NCBI GenBank assembly: GCA_051880615.1
Contig: JBJEOH010000034.1
Coordinates: 186,001-250,000, forward strand
Reading direction: 5' to 3'
DNA length: 64,000 nucleotides
Source of the DNA: UBA7067 sp051880615
GTDB lineage: Bacteria > Bacillota > Clostridia > Oscillospirales > Acutalibacteraceae
Position numbers and translations under genes: made by a program. The number at the start of each line of letters is the position of its first letter. Within the stretch, counting starts at the first letter, position 1. Of the stretch, positions 23,152 to 33,100 are shown in pieces. The notes below the pieces were generated by a model. The model had not been told where the DNA came from and ran no database searches. It saw only the letters and a list, made by a program, of their open reading frames with translations.

Positions 23152-25371
23152 ATGAACGATTTCAGTAAATATTATCGTGCGTATAAATATATGCAGGAAA
23201 TCCTGACCCCTGATTTTACTCACAAGTATTTGAACCGTTGTATGGAGGACTCCGACAAGGGCGAGGATGTTTTAAAGGGTAAAACCAACGAAAAAGTCAT
23301 TGATATGGACTGGGTTATCGCCTTTGAAGAAGCTCTTCCGTACATACAAAAGGCGATTGACGAGCAGCGCCGATTCATTAAGCAGGTTGATAATGTTGTT
23401 CGCATTGAAAAAGCTAAGAAGATTACAACTGACTCTGTTAAGCATCTGGCGCAGCACACTAACTTTATCGCCAAGGTTGAGAATGATATGGTTACACCTA
23501 ATAACATTCTCACCGTTGAGCGTGAAGAGAGCTTCGAAATTTATGAAAACCGTGTTCTCTTCACACTTATTAATAATGCGCTTAGGTTTGTAAATGACAA
23601 GTATAAGAACCTTAAGCAAGCGCCAACTGACTCATACAATGAGATAAAAATGAAAAGGCATCTTGTTCTCAACGAGCAGGTTGTTGATTTCGATATTAAC
23701 TATATTAATGAAAGCCATGAGACAAGGGCGGAAGATCTCGATGTTGTCGATCTGAACACGCTGTCTGACTTCGACCGTGTGCGTAGAATACGCCAGACTC
23801 TTCGCGACTTCCTCTCAACTCAGCTCATGCAGGCGCTTTCCAAGACTACTCCTGTAAGACCGCCTCTCCAGCAAACCAACCTTTTGAAGAAAAACCCGAA
23901 CTTCAAAAAGGCTGTTGAGCTTTGGAACTTCATAGAGAGCTATAAGAAACAGGGCTTCGAGATTGTCGGTGAGGAATACTCCGGACAAATGCCGAAGGAA
24001 GTACAGGAAGACCTGTATATGGCTATGAGCTTTGAGCATTTTATGCTGTCAATCAGCACAAACTCAGCGCTCAGAAAAATGCTTGCGGATAAATACGAGG
24101 AAGAAAATAAGGCTCTTGAAGAAGAGCAGAAGCGCCCAATGGAGGAGCTTAAGCGAGTTATTGAGGCGCAGGTTTATGCTCGTCAACAGGAGGAAATTGA
24201 GGGTTACCTCAAGGACATCCGTGACCGTGAGAAGAAAATTGCTGAATTAAAATCAGAAATTAAAAACTTAAAGTTGATAATCGACCAGAGAGATCAGCAG
24301 ATACTGACTCTCAAAGGTCAGGTTTCAATGCTTCAGGATCAGGTTGATAAGCTTGAAGACGAGCTTAAGAAGCTTAAGCTTAAATTGCTTGAAGCAGAGA
24401 ACAGAATTAAAGAGCTTGAAGCTATTGTTGAAGCGCAAAAGGCTGAAATTGAACGCTTGACTGCAGAGGTTATTGAAAAGACTAAGCGTATTGAAGAGCT
24501 TGAAGCTGAGAAGGCAGCACTTCTTGCACAGGTTGCAGCATTGACAGCCGAGAACGAGGCTCTCAAGGCAAGAGTAGCAGAGTGTGAAGCAAGAATTGCT
24601 GATTTGAAAGCACAGGTTGCTTCACTTACCGAACAGCTTGAAGCTGCAAGACGCGAGAATGCTGAGCTTACCGCTAAGGTAGCTGAACAGGCAGCTGAGA
24701 TTCAGACTAAGACAGTTCGCATTGAAAACTTAGAGGCTGAAAATTCAAAGCTTGAAACTAACCTCTCAAATGAGATAGAAGCTCATAAGCGCGATGTAGC
24801 TGAGCAGAAGCAGAGCTACGAAACCCAGCTTGCAACGCAGAAAAGCTCTTATGAAACAGAGATTGCCGGACAGAAGGCAAGCTACGAAAGACAGATTTCA
24901 GACAACAAGGCTGCTGCTGCTGCGGAATTAGCGAGTGTGCAGCAAAGCTGTCAGTCACAGATAGAAAGCGCTAAGCAGAACTGTGAGCAGCAGATTTTCG
25001 CTGCTCAGAAAGATTACGAGGCTAAGAAGCTTGACGCTCAGATTGCATTTGACAAAGAGAGGCAGGCTCTTGAGCAGCAGCACGCAAAAGCACTTGAAGC
25101 ACAGCGCAAGGAGTATGAACGCAAGATTGCCGCTGTGAATAAAGAGAAAGACAAGGCTTATGAGGTTGAGGAACGCAAGTTCAAGTCTAAGCTTGCTAAG
25201 CTTGAAAAAGACCTCAATGCAGATTATAATAATAAGGTGAGAGCGGTTAAGGCTAAAGCTGAGCAAGACAAAGCCGCCGCTATCAAGAAAGCAAAAGAAC
25301 AGGTTAAGCTTGCTAAGGTTAAGGCAAGAAAGAAAATGTTCACCAAAGAAGAACTTGAAAAATTAGATTAA
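23152..25371 (+). CDS. DUF2357-like protein with a very long coiled coil, partner of the McrB-like ATPase
   Basis: The 739-residue protein falls into two parts. Residues about 1-320 contain VEREESFEIYENRVLFTLINNALRFV, which resembles the (E/T)PENRFxKxxL motif of DUF2357 proteins, the McrC-like partners of McrB ATPases. From about 320 to 715 there is an almost uninterrupted heptad-rich coiled coil with runs such as IAELKSEIKNLKLIIDQRDQQI and AELTAKVAEQAAEIQTK, and a Lys-rich end. The PD-(D/E)xK nuclease core that usually closes McrC-type proteins is not seen. An ATPase-driven structural or tethering role is inferred. The ribosome site is AAAGGTGAG and the spacing from the ATPase gene is 46 bases, so co-transcription is likely. 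Confidence 0.72.
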   Translation: MNDFSKYYRAYKYMQEILTPDFTHKYLNRCMEDSDKGEDVLKGKTNEKVIDMDWVIAFEEALPYIQKAIDEQRRFIKQVDNVVRIEKAKKITTDSVKHLAQHTNFIAKVENDMVTPNNILTVEREESFEIYENRVLFTLINNALRFVNDKYKNLKQAPTDSYNEIKMKRHLVLNEQVVDFDINYINESHETRAEDLDVVDLNTLSDFDRVRRIRQTLRDFLSTQLMQALSKTTPVRPPLQQTNLLKKNPNFKKAVELWNFIESYKKQGFEIVGEEYSGQMPKEVQEDLYMAMSFEHFMLSISTNSALRKMLADKYEEENKALEEEQKRPMEELKRVIEAQVYARQQEEIEGYLKDIRDREKKIAELKSEIKNLKLIIDQRDQQILTLKGQVSMLQDQVDKLEDELKKLKLKLLEAENRIKELEAIVEAQKAEIERLTAEVIEKTKRIEELEAEKAALLAQVAALTAENEALKARVAECEARIADLKAQVASLTEQLEAARRENAELTAKVAEQAAEIQTKTVRIENLEAENSKLETNLSNEIEAHKRDVAEQKQSYETQLATQKSSYETEIAGQKASYERQISDNKAAAAAELASVQQSCQSQIESAKQNCEQQIFAAQKDYEAKKLDAQIAFDKERQALEQQHAKALEAQRKEYERKIAAVNKEKDKAYEVEERKFKSKLAKLEKDLNADYNNKVRAVKAKAEQDKAAAIKKAKEQVKLAKVKARKKMFTKEELEKLD

Positions 25372-25396
25372 TTTATAACGATAAGGAGTATTAAGT

Positions 25397-27472
25397 ATGA
25401 AAAAGCATCGCACATCATTATTCAGAATCTTAATACTCTCTTTAGTTATGCTTGTAACCGTTTTTATAATTGCTATTGCTTGGTTTTCAACAAAGCATGA
25501 AGCTTCTGCAAGTGGGTTAAGTGTAAAGGCAGTTTCAGGTTTAGGTCTCGAATGTTCGTTTGATAATGATGATTATTCCTCTTCTATATCACGTAACCCA
25601 ATTACTTCAAATTTTAAATTTCCCCTTATTACCGGTAACGGTACCGACTTTTTTATACCGGCTCTTGATCGTTCGTCAGGCATTCCTCTTGAAAATGATG
25701 ATGGATCATGGATTTCAAAGCGTAATGCCGTGGCTACTCATTATCCCAAAAAAGGTGAGAGTTATGTAAAAGGCGATTATTATGTTGAAGACATTTGGTT
25801 CCAGAGTGATAAGAAGCTTAAAGTGTATTTGACAAGCGAAAGTACAGTAAAACCCCTCGATTCTGAAACAACTGAAGACCTATGGGAGCGCAAAAGCGAT
25901 TATGGTCCTTTTTCAAAGGATAATATTGCCGGTGCTGCAAGAGTTGCGTTTTTCCAGCTTGATCCCAAAACACCTGGTGGTAGTAATATTGAGGCTGATG
26001 CAGTTGATAAAACCGCTCCGGAGTTTATATGGATTCCGAATGAAAATTATCAGCTTACTACAAGTGATAATTTGACACCGATTACCAATGGCTTAGGTAC
26101 TTCTGCGAGCACGACATTTGACCCTGATTGTTCGTTAGAGGGACATACCTTAAAAGAGGATTGGTGGAATGAGATTATTTCTGATTCTCCTCCAAGTTCA
26201 GGCATGTATTTGTATTACTATGATTATAATGATACAAAGACATTAAAAACTGTGCAAATGCATGAAATTAATGGAGAGTATGTTGGCGTTATTGATATTA
26301 ATAAGCATGAAGCTGACTACATGATGGCTATTTTTGATTTTGATATAACAGAAACTTCAAAATTTCCTAGTCAGTTGTCGAATTTTACAGAAACAGGCGA
26401 TGATCATTCTTGGTATCCTTTTGATCGTAGCAATTTATATGTTAAAGATGAGAATGGTGTAAATATCCTTCAATATCAACTTAATACTGTTCATAATGCT
26501 GATATTGAACCTGCTGGCGGTGTTAACCTTGCTTGGGCACAGTTCCTTCTCAAACCTTTGTCTTCATCATTAGCAGACTATAATAACTGGCAGATTAAGA
26601 TTACTTATAAAGGAACTGGTGCTGGTTCTAAAGGTGTTCTCTCAATAGATGATGTAATACTATATGAAAATAATGACTTTTATATCACTTCTGATGGAAT
26701 TGGTAGTATCATCGGCGGCTATAACCACAAAAAGTATGCTATTCAGCAAGATACTGTTGTTATAACTAATTATACAACTGAGACAACTGATATCACATAC
26801 GGCTTAAATGCTTTGGATTCTTCTACAAATGCTGTAAGGCTTGATATGAAGTCGGTTACCGGTAAAACTTATATTTCTCCACAAAATCCGCTACCAAGCC
26901 AGCTATTTGCTGTTGAGGCTACTAGTGGAACTTACAAGTTCAAGTCTTTATCGACAGGAAAATATCTTGCAGTAGAAGGTCGTAAGCTTGTTCTTTCGTC
27001 TACAGGTTCAAGCTTTACTATTGACGGTTCAGATACATCAGCACCTATGCTGAAAACAACTGATGGCTACTACATAACTTTTTATAATGGTAACTTTGGT
27101 GTTTCAACTACTTCAGAGTACGCTTCTTTGCAGATATATGAAGGTTCAGATTACAGATTTGACGATAATGGCTCAACCGAGCTTGAGTCCGGACTAAACT
27201 ATACATATTACCTTGCCGGCGCTACAGCTTTAACAACTCTTAATCCAGCTACTGCAACATCTTCAGGATATTTATTGACAAGTGATTTAGATAAAAATAT
27301 TAAACCGGTTGTTACATTAACTGAACAAGATGATGGTAATTATAAAGCTCATATTCGAATTAAAATATGGGTAGAGGGAACTGACCGTGAGGCTAAGATT
27401 CCTCTGGCAGGCGGAATATTCTCAACAAACCTGTGGTTTCAGGGAGTAGAAGAAACAACTACAACACCTTAA
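25397..27472 (+). CDS. Large TasA-like secreted protein with SipW-type motif (locus protein 4)
   Basis: The 691-residue protein starts with a membrane segment ending in IAIAWFS (AWF at 28-30). Its N-terminal and C-terminal portions match the next gene product: GTDFFIPALDRSSG, a DIWFQSDKKLKVYLTSES segment, DYGPFSKDNIAGAARVAF, FIWIPNENYQL, and IRIKIWVEGTDREAKIPLAGGIF at the end. Inserted between them are about 300 extra residues, including ITYKGTGAGSKGVLSIDDV (carbohydrate-module-like jelly-roll sequence) and a lectin-like KYLAVEGRKLVLSS segment. The WxEGxD motif lacks the usual cysteine here (REA instead of xxC). It follows the coiled-coil gene by 25 bases with AAGGAG before the ATG. Function as fibre-associated adhesin is inferred. 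Confidence 0.75.
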   Translation: MKKHRTSLFRILILSLVMLVTVFIIAIAWFSTKHEASASGLSVKAVSGLGLECSFDNDDYSSSISRNPITSNFKFPLITGNGTDFFIPALDRSSGIPLENDDGSWISKRNAVATHYPKKGESYVKGDYYVEDIWFQSDKKLKVYLTSESTVKPLDSETTEDLWERKSDYGPFSKDNIAGAARVAFFQLDPKTPGGSNIEADAVDKTAPEFIWIPNENYQLTTSDNLTPITNGLGTSASTTFDPDCSLEGHTLKEDWWNEIISDSPPSSGMYLYYYDYNDTKTLKTVQMHEINGEYVGVIDINKHEADYMMAIFDFDITETSKFPSQLSNFTETGDDHSWYPFDRSNLYVKDENGVNILQYQLNTVHNADIEPAGGVNLAWAQFLLKPLSSSLADYNNWQIKITYKGTGAGSKGVLSIDDVILYENNDFYITSDGIGSIIGGYNHKKYAIQQDTVVITNYTTETTDITYGLNALDSSTNAVRLDMKSVTGKTYISPQNPLPSQLFAVEATSGTYKFKSLSTGKYLAVEGRKLVLSSTGSSFTIDGSDTSAPMLKTTDGYYITFYNGNFGVSTTSEYASLQIYEGSDYRFDDNGSTELESGLNYTYYLAGATALTTLNPATATSSGYLLTSDLDKNIKPVVTLTEQDDGNYKAHIRIKIWVEGTDREAKIPLAGGIFSTNLWFQGVEETTTTP

Positions 27473-27489
27473 GATGAGGGGGATTTAAG

Positions 27490-28539
27490 ATGCAATCAAG
27501 AAAGACTAAAAAATTAATAATTGCAAATTCGCTCCTCCTTACTTTCTTGGCGGTTGGATTTGCTTATGCATGGTTTGCGGCTAACTATCGAAGCTCGGTA
27601 GATAGTGATCAGGTTGAGGTTATTGCTGATAGCGCACTTGAAATTTCATTTACCGGAGAAGATGGTACATGGAAAAATTACCTCAATCTCGCTGATTCAA
27701 ACAGTGGTATTACCTGGAGTAACCTTGAGTTTAAGGATATTACCGGTTCAGGTGATGGTACATTTTTTAGACCTACTCTTAGTCAATTTGATGGTTATGC
27801 TCAAGTTGACACTGATACACCTTTAACTACGCTTGATGCTTCAAGTATTAATAAGGATTATATCAAGTTTGACCTTTATATGCGTTCAACTGATAAGCTT
27901 AATGTTTATCTTGGTGATGGCTCTCAGGTTCAGCCTTTGGCTGCAGATGGTAGAACAAATAATAATTTGATAGGACCATATGCAGATGCTACCGCGCAAG
28001 ATTTATATCACAAAAGCTCTTATGGTGACTTTTCAAAGGATATAGTAGCCGGTGCAGTTCGTGTTAGTGCGTCTAGTCCCACATATGATACTAGTATAGA
28101 TCATATTTTTACATGGATTCCTCGTCCAAACATATATCTTGATCTTGCTACTAATGCAGCTCTTCCGGCTGACAAGACATATAAAGAGTTGCTTAAGACA
28201 GATGCTTCGTCTTCCGATACATATACAAACGGCAATCCTTATGTTCATACTTATTATGAGTCGGAAACTTCAACTACTACAACTGATTTAGCTCCTGAAA
28301 AAACAGTTACCGGCGATATTGTAAAAAATGCAGAAGGAACCGGTTCGTTTGATACTAATAAAGGAAAACTCAAGCTTGCTGCACTGACAGTTCCAAAGGG
28401 TAACAATTATTATCAAGAGAAAGTTACGATTTACATCTGGCTTGAGGGTTGTGATAATGAAGCTCGTCGTGCTTTTGTAGGTGGTAAGTTCAAGGTTTCG
28501 CTTGGATTAACTGCTGAGGATTATACTACGACAGAGTAA
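27490..28539 (+). CDS. TasA-like secreted protein, shorter paralogue of the previous gene (locus protein 5)
   Basis: The 349-residue protein has the N-terminal segment FAYAWFAANY (AWF at 27-29) and shares with the preceding protein GDGTFFRPTLSQ, a LYMRSTDKLNVYLGDGS segment, YGDFSKDIVAGAVRV, FTWIPRPNIYL and the ending YIWLEGCDNEARRAFVGGKF. It is essentially the core fold without the inserted lectin-like region. It lies 17 bases after the preceding stop with a GAGGGGGA ribosome site, so the two are co-transcribed and arose by duplication. Confidence 0.77.
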   Translation: MQSRKTKKLIIANSLLLTFLAVGFAYAWFAANYRSSVDSDQVEVIADSALEISFTGEDGTWKNYLNLADSNSGITWSNLEFKDITGSGDGTFFRPTLSQFDGYAQVDTDTPLTTLDASSINKDYIKFDLYMRSTDKLNVYLGDGSQVQPLAADGRTNNNLIGPYADATAQDLYHKSSYGDFSKDIVAGAVRVSASSPTYDTSIDHIFTWIPRPNIYLDLATNAALPADKTYKELLKTDASSSDTYTNGNPYVHTYYESETSTTTTDLAPEKTVTGDIVKNAEGTGSFDTNKGKLKLAALTVPKGNNYYQEKVTIYIWLEGCDNEARRAFVGGKFKVSLGLTAEDYTTTE

Positions 28540-28584
28540 GTTACTCCTTAATTCGTAAATATTTCTAAAAATTTTAATATACCC

Positions 28585-28613
28585 TTGAAATTTTATTTGC
28601 AATATTATATAAT
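28585..28613 (+). promoter_or_regulatory. Internal sigma-A promoter for the distal TasA-like genes
   Basis: TTGAAA and TATAAT are 17 bases apart, about 21 bases before the next start codon, with AAGGAGGTG in between. Confidence 0.82.
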
Positions 28614-28633
28614 TCTGCTAAGGAGGTGCTCCT

Positions 28634-30133
28634 ATGGACATATCAAAGCGTTATTCTAATTTTAAATCAAATTACAGCAAAGACTTTAAGAGCTTTATTC
28701 GCTCCATACTTGCACTTCTTATGGCAGTAATGCTTGTTTTAGGCAGTACTTTTGCGTGGATTGAAGGTTCTAAAAAGGCTGAAGCCAATGGTAATGAGTG
28801 TACTGTTTCTGCTGGTGCCGGTCTGCAATTCTTGGGCACCGGAGTTGAAAATGGTGTTCTGACTTTGGACAATTCAACTACTTTGGAAGACTGCTCGAGT
28901 GTTGACGGTCGCAATATTTTCTTTCCGACAACCGGTAGTATTCAGGCAAATACTCCTGGTACTGTTGCGTCTACAAGTGATTTGATATTCCGCAGTGCTG
29001 TTGAGTCTGATAAGAATGCTAAGTATTTAACAAAAGATTTTATTATTAAATCCATTGAAAGTAAAAGCACTTCAGGCTCCTCTGATCTGGCTACAAAGAT
29101 ATATATTGACTCTGCATCTTCTTTTACCGGTTCTTCTGGAATTGATCTTAAGCCGTTTAGAATTTCATTGAATTTTAATGACGGCACAACTCCGATTGTT
29201 ATTTGCCCCGGACTTACTTTTGATACTGAAACGAGACCATATTCTCCGGTCGCTTCGATTAGCGATGGTGGTGATCCGCAGCTAATTGCAAATGCCACTG
29301 CTTTGCAGCATGGTTATTATTACTATGGTAAAACACCTGTTTATCAGTTACCACATGGAGAATCCAGAAGAGTTACTGTAACTGTTTGGCTTGAGGGTAC
29401 TGATGCTAACTGCACAAATACTAATGTAACATCCAAGAATATTGATTTTAATTTAATCCTCTCTACTGAGGACTCAAATATGAGAACTGTTACATTTGTT
29501 GACTATTCCCCTAATAGCTTTGTTCAGGTAGATGGTGCAACTATGTTTGTTGTAAACTCTGAAAACACAGGTTCAACATGGGAGATGTCTAGCTCTGACG
29601 GTTTAACATATACTGCAAGCATTCCTAAAGATGTTACTTCAATCTACTTCCAGAGGACTACCGAATCTGATAAGACTTTAGGTGAGCAGACTACCCAGAA
29701 TTCTTGGTCGGCTGATGATACAGACAACCTTGATGTTAGTTCAATCTACTATGCTATAGGCAGAGGTGTAGGTCCGGATCCAGATAGTCCTATTGATGAT
29801 AAGAATTATGGTTATTGGGTGCCCTCTGACTGTACTGGTATTGTTACAGTTAACTACACTGATGATAGTTACACTTCAGGCGCTTGGCCATATATACATA
29901 TTTACAACACCGGTAATTATGTCTTCAGTGGCACTGATAAAGATAAAATTTTCTTCGGACGAAGCTGGCCTGGCTTCCAAATGGAAAAAACAGGGGATAA
30001 AACATTTACATTTATGTTCCCTGCAGTGGATGGTATTAGCTACATTATCAATTATGGATCCGATGATTCTTCTAAACCGCATAATAAACTGACTGACATC
30101 GACCAGAATCAGAATATTACTATTAACCATTAA
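28634..30133 (+). CDS. TasA-like secreted protein with a C-terminal CBM26-like module (locus protein 6)
   Basis: The 499-residue protein begins with a membrane segment followed by STFAWIEGS (AWI at 41-43). Residues to about 275 form a TasA-like domain ending in VTVTVWLEGTDANCTN. A beta domain (about 282-380, MRTVTFVDYSPNSFVQVDG) resembles repeats in the next protein. The C-terminal module (about 400-499) contains YIHIYNTGNY and FFGRSWPGFQMEK. The WPGxxM motif recurs in both CBM26-like modules of the pullulanase at 12.9 and 13.9 kb, suggesting alpha-glucan binding. AAGGAGGTGCTCCT precedes the ATG. Starch adhesion is inferred, not shown. Confidence 0.75.
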   Translation: MDISKRYSNFKSNYSKDFKSFIRSILALLMAVMLVLGSTFAWIEGSKKAEANGNECTVSAGAGLQFLGTGVENGVLTLDNSTTLEDCSSVDGRNIFFPTTGSIQANTPGTVASTSDLIFRSAVESDKNAKYLTKDFIIKSIESKSTSGSSDLATKIYIDSASSFTGSSGIDLKPFRISLNFNDGTTPIVICPGLTFDTETRPYSPVASISDGGDPQLIANATALQHGYYYYGKTPVYQLPHGESRRVTVTVWLEGTDANCTNTNVTSKNIDFNLILSTEDSNMRTVTFVDYSPNSFVQVDGATMFVVNSENTGSTWEMSSSDGLTYTASIPKDVTSIYFQRTTESDKTLGEQTTQNSWSADDTDNLDVSSIYYAIGRGVGPDPDSPIDDKNYGYWVPSDCTGIVTVNYTDDSYTSGAWPYIHIYNTGNYVFSGTDKDKIFFGRSWPGFQMEKTGDKTFTFMFPAVDGISYIINYGSDDSSKPHNKLTDIDQNQNITINH

Positions 30134-30171
30134 TTTTGTATAGATTTTATACACCTTAAGGAGGTGCTGCT

Positions 30172-33100
30172 ATGAACAAGAGAAATTTTATTCTCAACTT
30201 TGCTTTTAAATCAAAATACAATTTCTTCGCTTGCTTAGTAGCGCTTCTTGTGCTCATCTTTTCTGTAAGCTCAATTACTTATTCCTGGATTGAGGGTGCG
30301 ACCTCATTGAAGATTAAATCCGGCACTGCTACAGTTTACGCAGGTTCTGATATGGCTGTCAAAGTTCTCGCTCAGCCTACAGGGACTGATGCGACTTTGA
30401 ATCTTGCTAATTATATTGACCCTGCGAAGTGCAGTCTTGCTCCGGCTAAGGGTGAAAAGAATGCAGACGGTACTATTTCTGTTCAGTTTCTGAATGATGA
30501 TAATACTACTTATCGTGACGCTACTACTGATGATATCAGTAATAACTATATTTTCTTTGAAACAAAGATTAAGCCGAATGATGATATATCAAGCTATAAG
30601 TTCAAAGAAGGTAGTTCTTTATCTGTTTCTTCGTTGAAGCTTAGCATTTCTCTACTTAGTGCTGATCGCACTACTATTTATTATTCCAATATTTTTACAG
30701 CTGAGCAAGTTGCTGCATATCCTGCTGCCTGTACAGGATTAACAGGCGGTACTGAATATATTCTGCAATTCAGAATATGGAACGATGTGAATGGTGATGG
30801 CTATACATCTACTCCTGCAAATTATAATGCTGCAATTAATTGCACGCTTGTTCCGCAGGCTAATTTTACTACCCTTTATTTGAAAGACTATACTAATAGC
30901 GAATCATCTCAGAAAATCCTGTCAGGCAAAACCATAAAGGTGATAACCGGCAGTAAGACAACAACCGGCACACGTTCTGTTGGCACTGATTATGATACTT
31001 ATACTTTTAATAAGGTTCCCGGTGATACTGACAGCTTAAAGAGTGTCAAGTTTGTTGCTTACAATTCTGACGGCACAACTTTTGCTACATGGGATCTCGC
31101 TGGTACTGCTGTCGCAACAGAAAGCACATATAATGTTTACGGTTCTGCATCAGCTACAGCTTCTTTTGGTACATATGGCACTCTTAAGAAGGTAACTCTT
31201 GTTGATAAGTCTACAGAAAATCTTTTGCAGGCTTCCCCCGCAGTTACTTTAACTAACGGTACTGAAGCTTATACTATGTACCGTGGCACTTCTACAACTA
31301 ATTTCACTACTTATGTTCCAACATCTGCTGATAACTTTAAATTCAGCAACTCTACATATTATGCTGAGGAAACTACTGCTTCAACCTCAACTACTCCGTA
31401 TTATTATATCCTCGGTGAGTCACAGACAACAACTGACGGTAAGAAAAAGTGTGTCGGCTTCTGGTCAGACTCTGCTTATACTGCTTTCAATAACATAACA
31501 ATCAAAGACCGTTCTACCGGCAGATTGGTTGAAGCTAATGCTAATACTGTTTATGCTTCTTATCCCGATAGCACTTTAACTACTGTCAAAGACAAACTTT
31601 ATAAAGCATATTATGACAGCGCTAAAAAAGAGTGGAAATTGACAGCCACTAATTCAAGCTTTACTAATAATGATGTCGGTATGGTTTGGACATTTAAAGC
31701 TTATGCTTCTTCAACAGCGACAGATGAAACATATTCGTGGCATATTGACGGCAGAAAAGCTCAGGATAGTACGACTTATACATTTAAGTCTGCTGTAACC
31801 GGTACTAATGCTTCTGACGGCACATGGGGATTGTATGAGGTTTCTCAGATTAATCCTTACATTCTATATGAAGACGGCCAAAAATTGGTAAGCTTCTATG
31901 GTGGTGTCGATACAGGATGGGGTGACACTGAAGCTATTAACGGTAAAACTGTCAATTATATAAATGAGAATAATAAGACTGATGGTACAGGGGATCAACC
32001 TGCGTATACAACTGGTACTTATCAAATTAATAGTAAAGAATACAGAATTGCCAAATTTGTTGATAAACCATCTTTAGATTATTATTTGAAGAATATACAC
32101 TCATTCTCTGGTGTTCAAATTGGTGAAAATGCACAAGGCGGTAAATTCTACGGTTTATATAAAAGTGGTGATACTAATGTAGTTGACAAGACAGTGTCAC
32201 CTATCTCCGGCACAACTAAGCTCAATGGTTCTGATTCTTCTTCTTCAAGTGTTCTAAACTTGTATAACGGTCCTGTTGCGTTCAGCACAGTAACAAGCTC
32301 CGCAACATCTTTGTTAGGTGAAACCCTCTATATTGAGTATTTCATCTGTCCAACAGGTCAGGAAAACTCTGCAAAATATTATTGCATTAACCCATCTGTA
32401 GTAGATTCTTCCGGAACAAAATCTAAATATTGCACTACGGTTGATTCAAGTAAGACAACTGCAAGCTCCTTTGACTTTGTTACACGCCAGGATCTTAAAG
32501 ATTTCATTGCTGAGAATGGAAATGATTATACTATTAAGACTGTTTTGACTGACGGCACGGTATATTATGTTTCTGATTCAGATTATGTTACATTCCTTGG
32601 CGAGCCTGCAAAGGTAAGCGTGAAGCTTGAAAGTGTAGATAATGTAACTGCTACTGCTTCTTATGAAGGCAGCGCAGGCACAAGTACAATTAACGAAGGT
32701 GACACCGTTCATAATATTTCTGAAGGCAAAGTGCTCACTCTCAGTGCAACACCTGTAAGCGGTTATGAGTTTGTGAACTTCGAGATATATAATGAAGATG
32801 GAACAACACTTGTTACAACTGTTGAGAATAATAAGACCTACACTGTTCCTGATTTCAACATTGTAATTAAACCTGTTGTTAAAGCGAAGACAATTAGAAC
32901 GATTTACTTACAGAATGATGCAAATTGGTCTGGCACACCTCAGGCACATATTTGGTATGATAATACCTCATATGTTGGTTGGAATAATAATGCGTCAAAC
33001 ATGACCAAAGTTTCTGATAAATTATGGAAATATGATTTACCAAATAATGGCGAAGATTATACAACGGTTATCTTCCATGTTGGTGATATAAAAGCACCTA

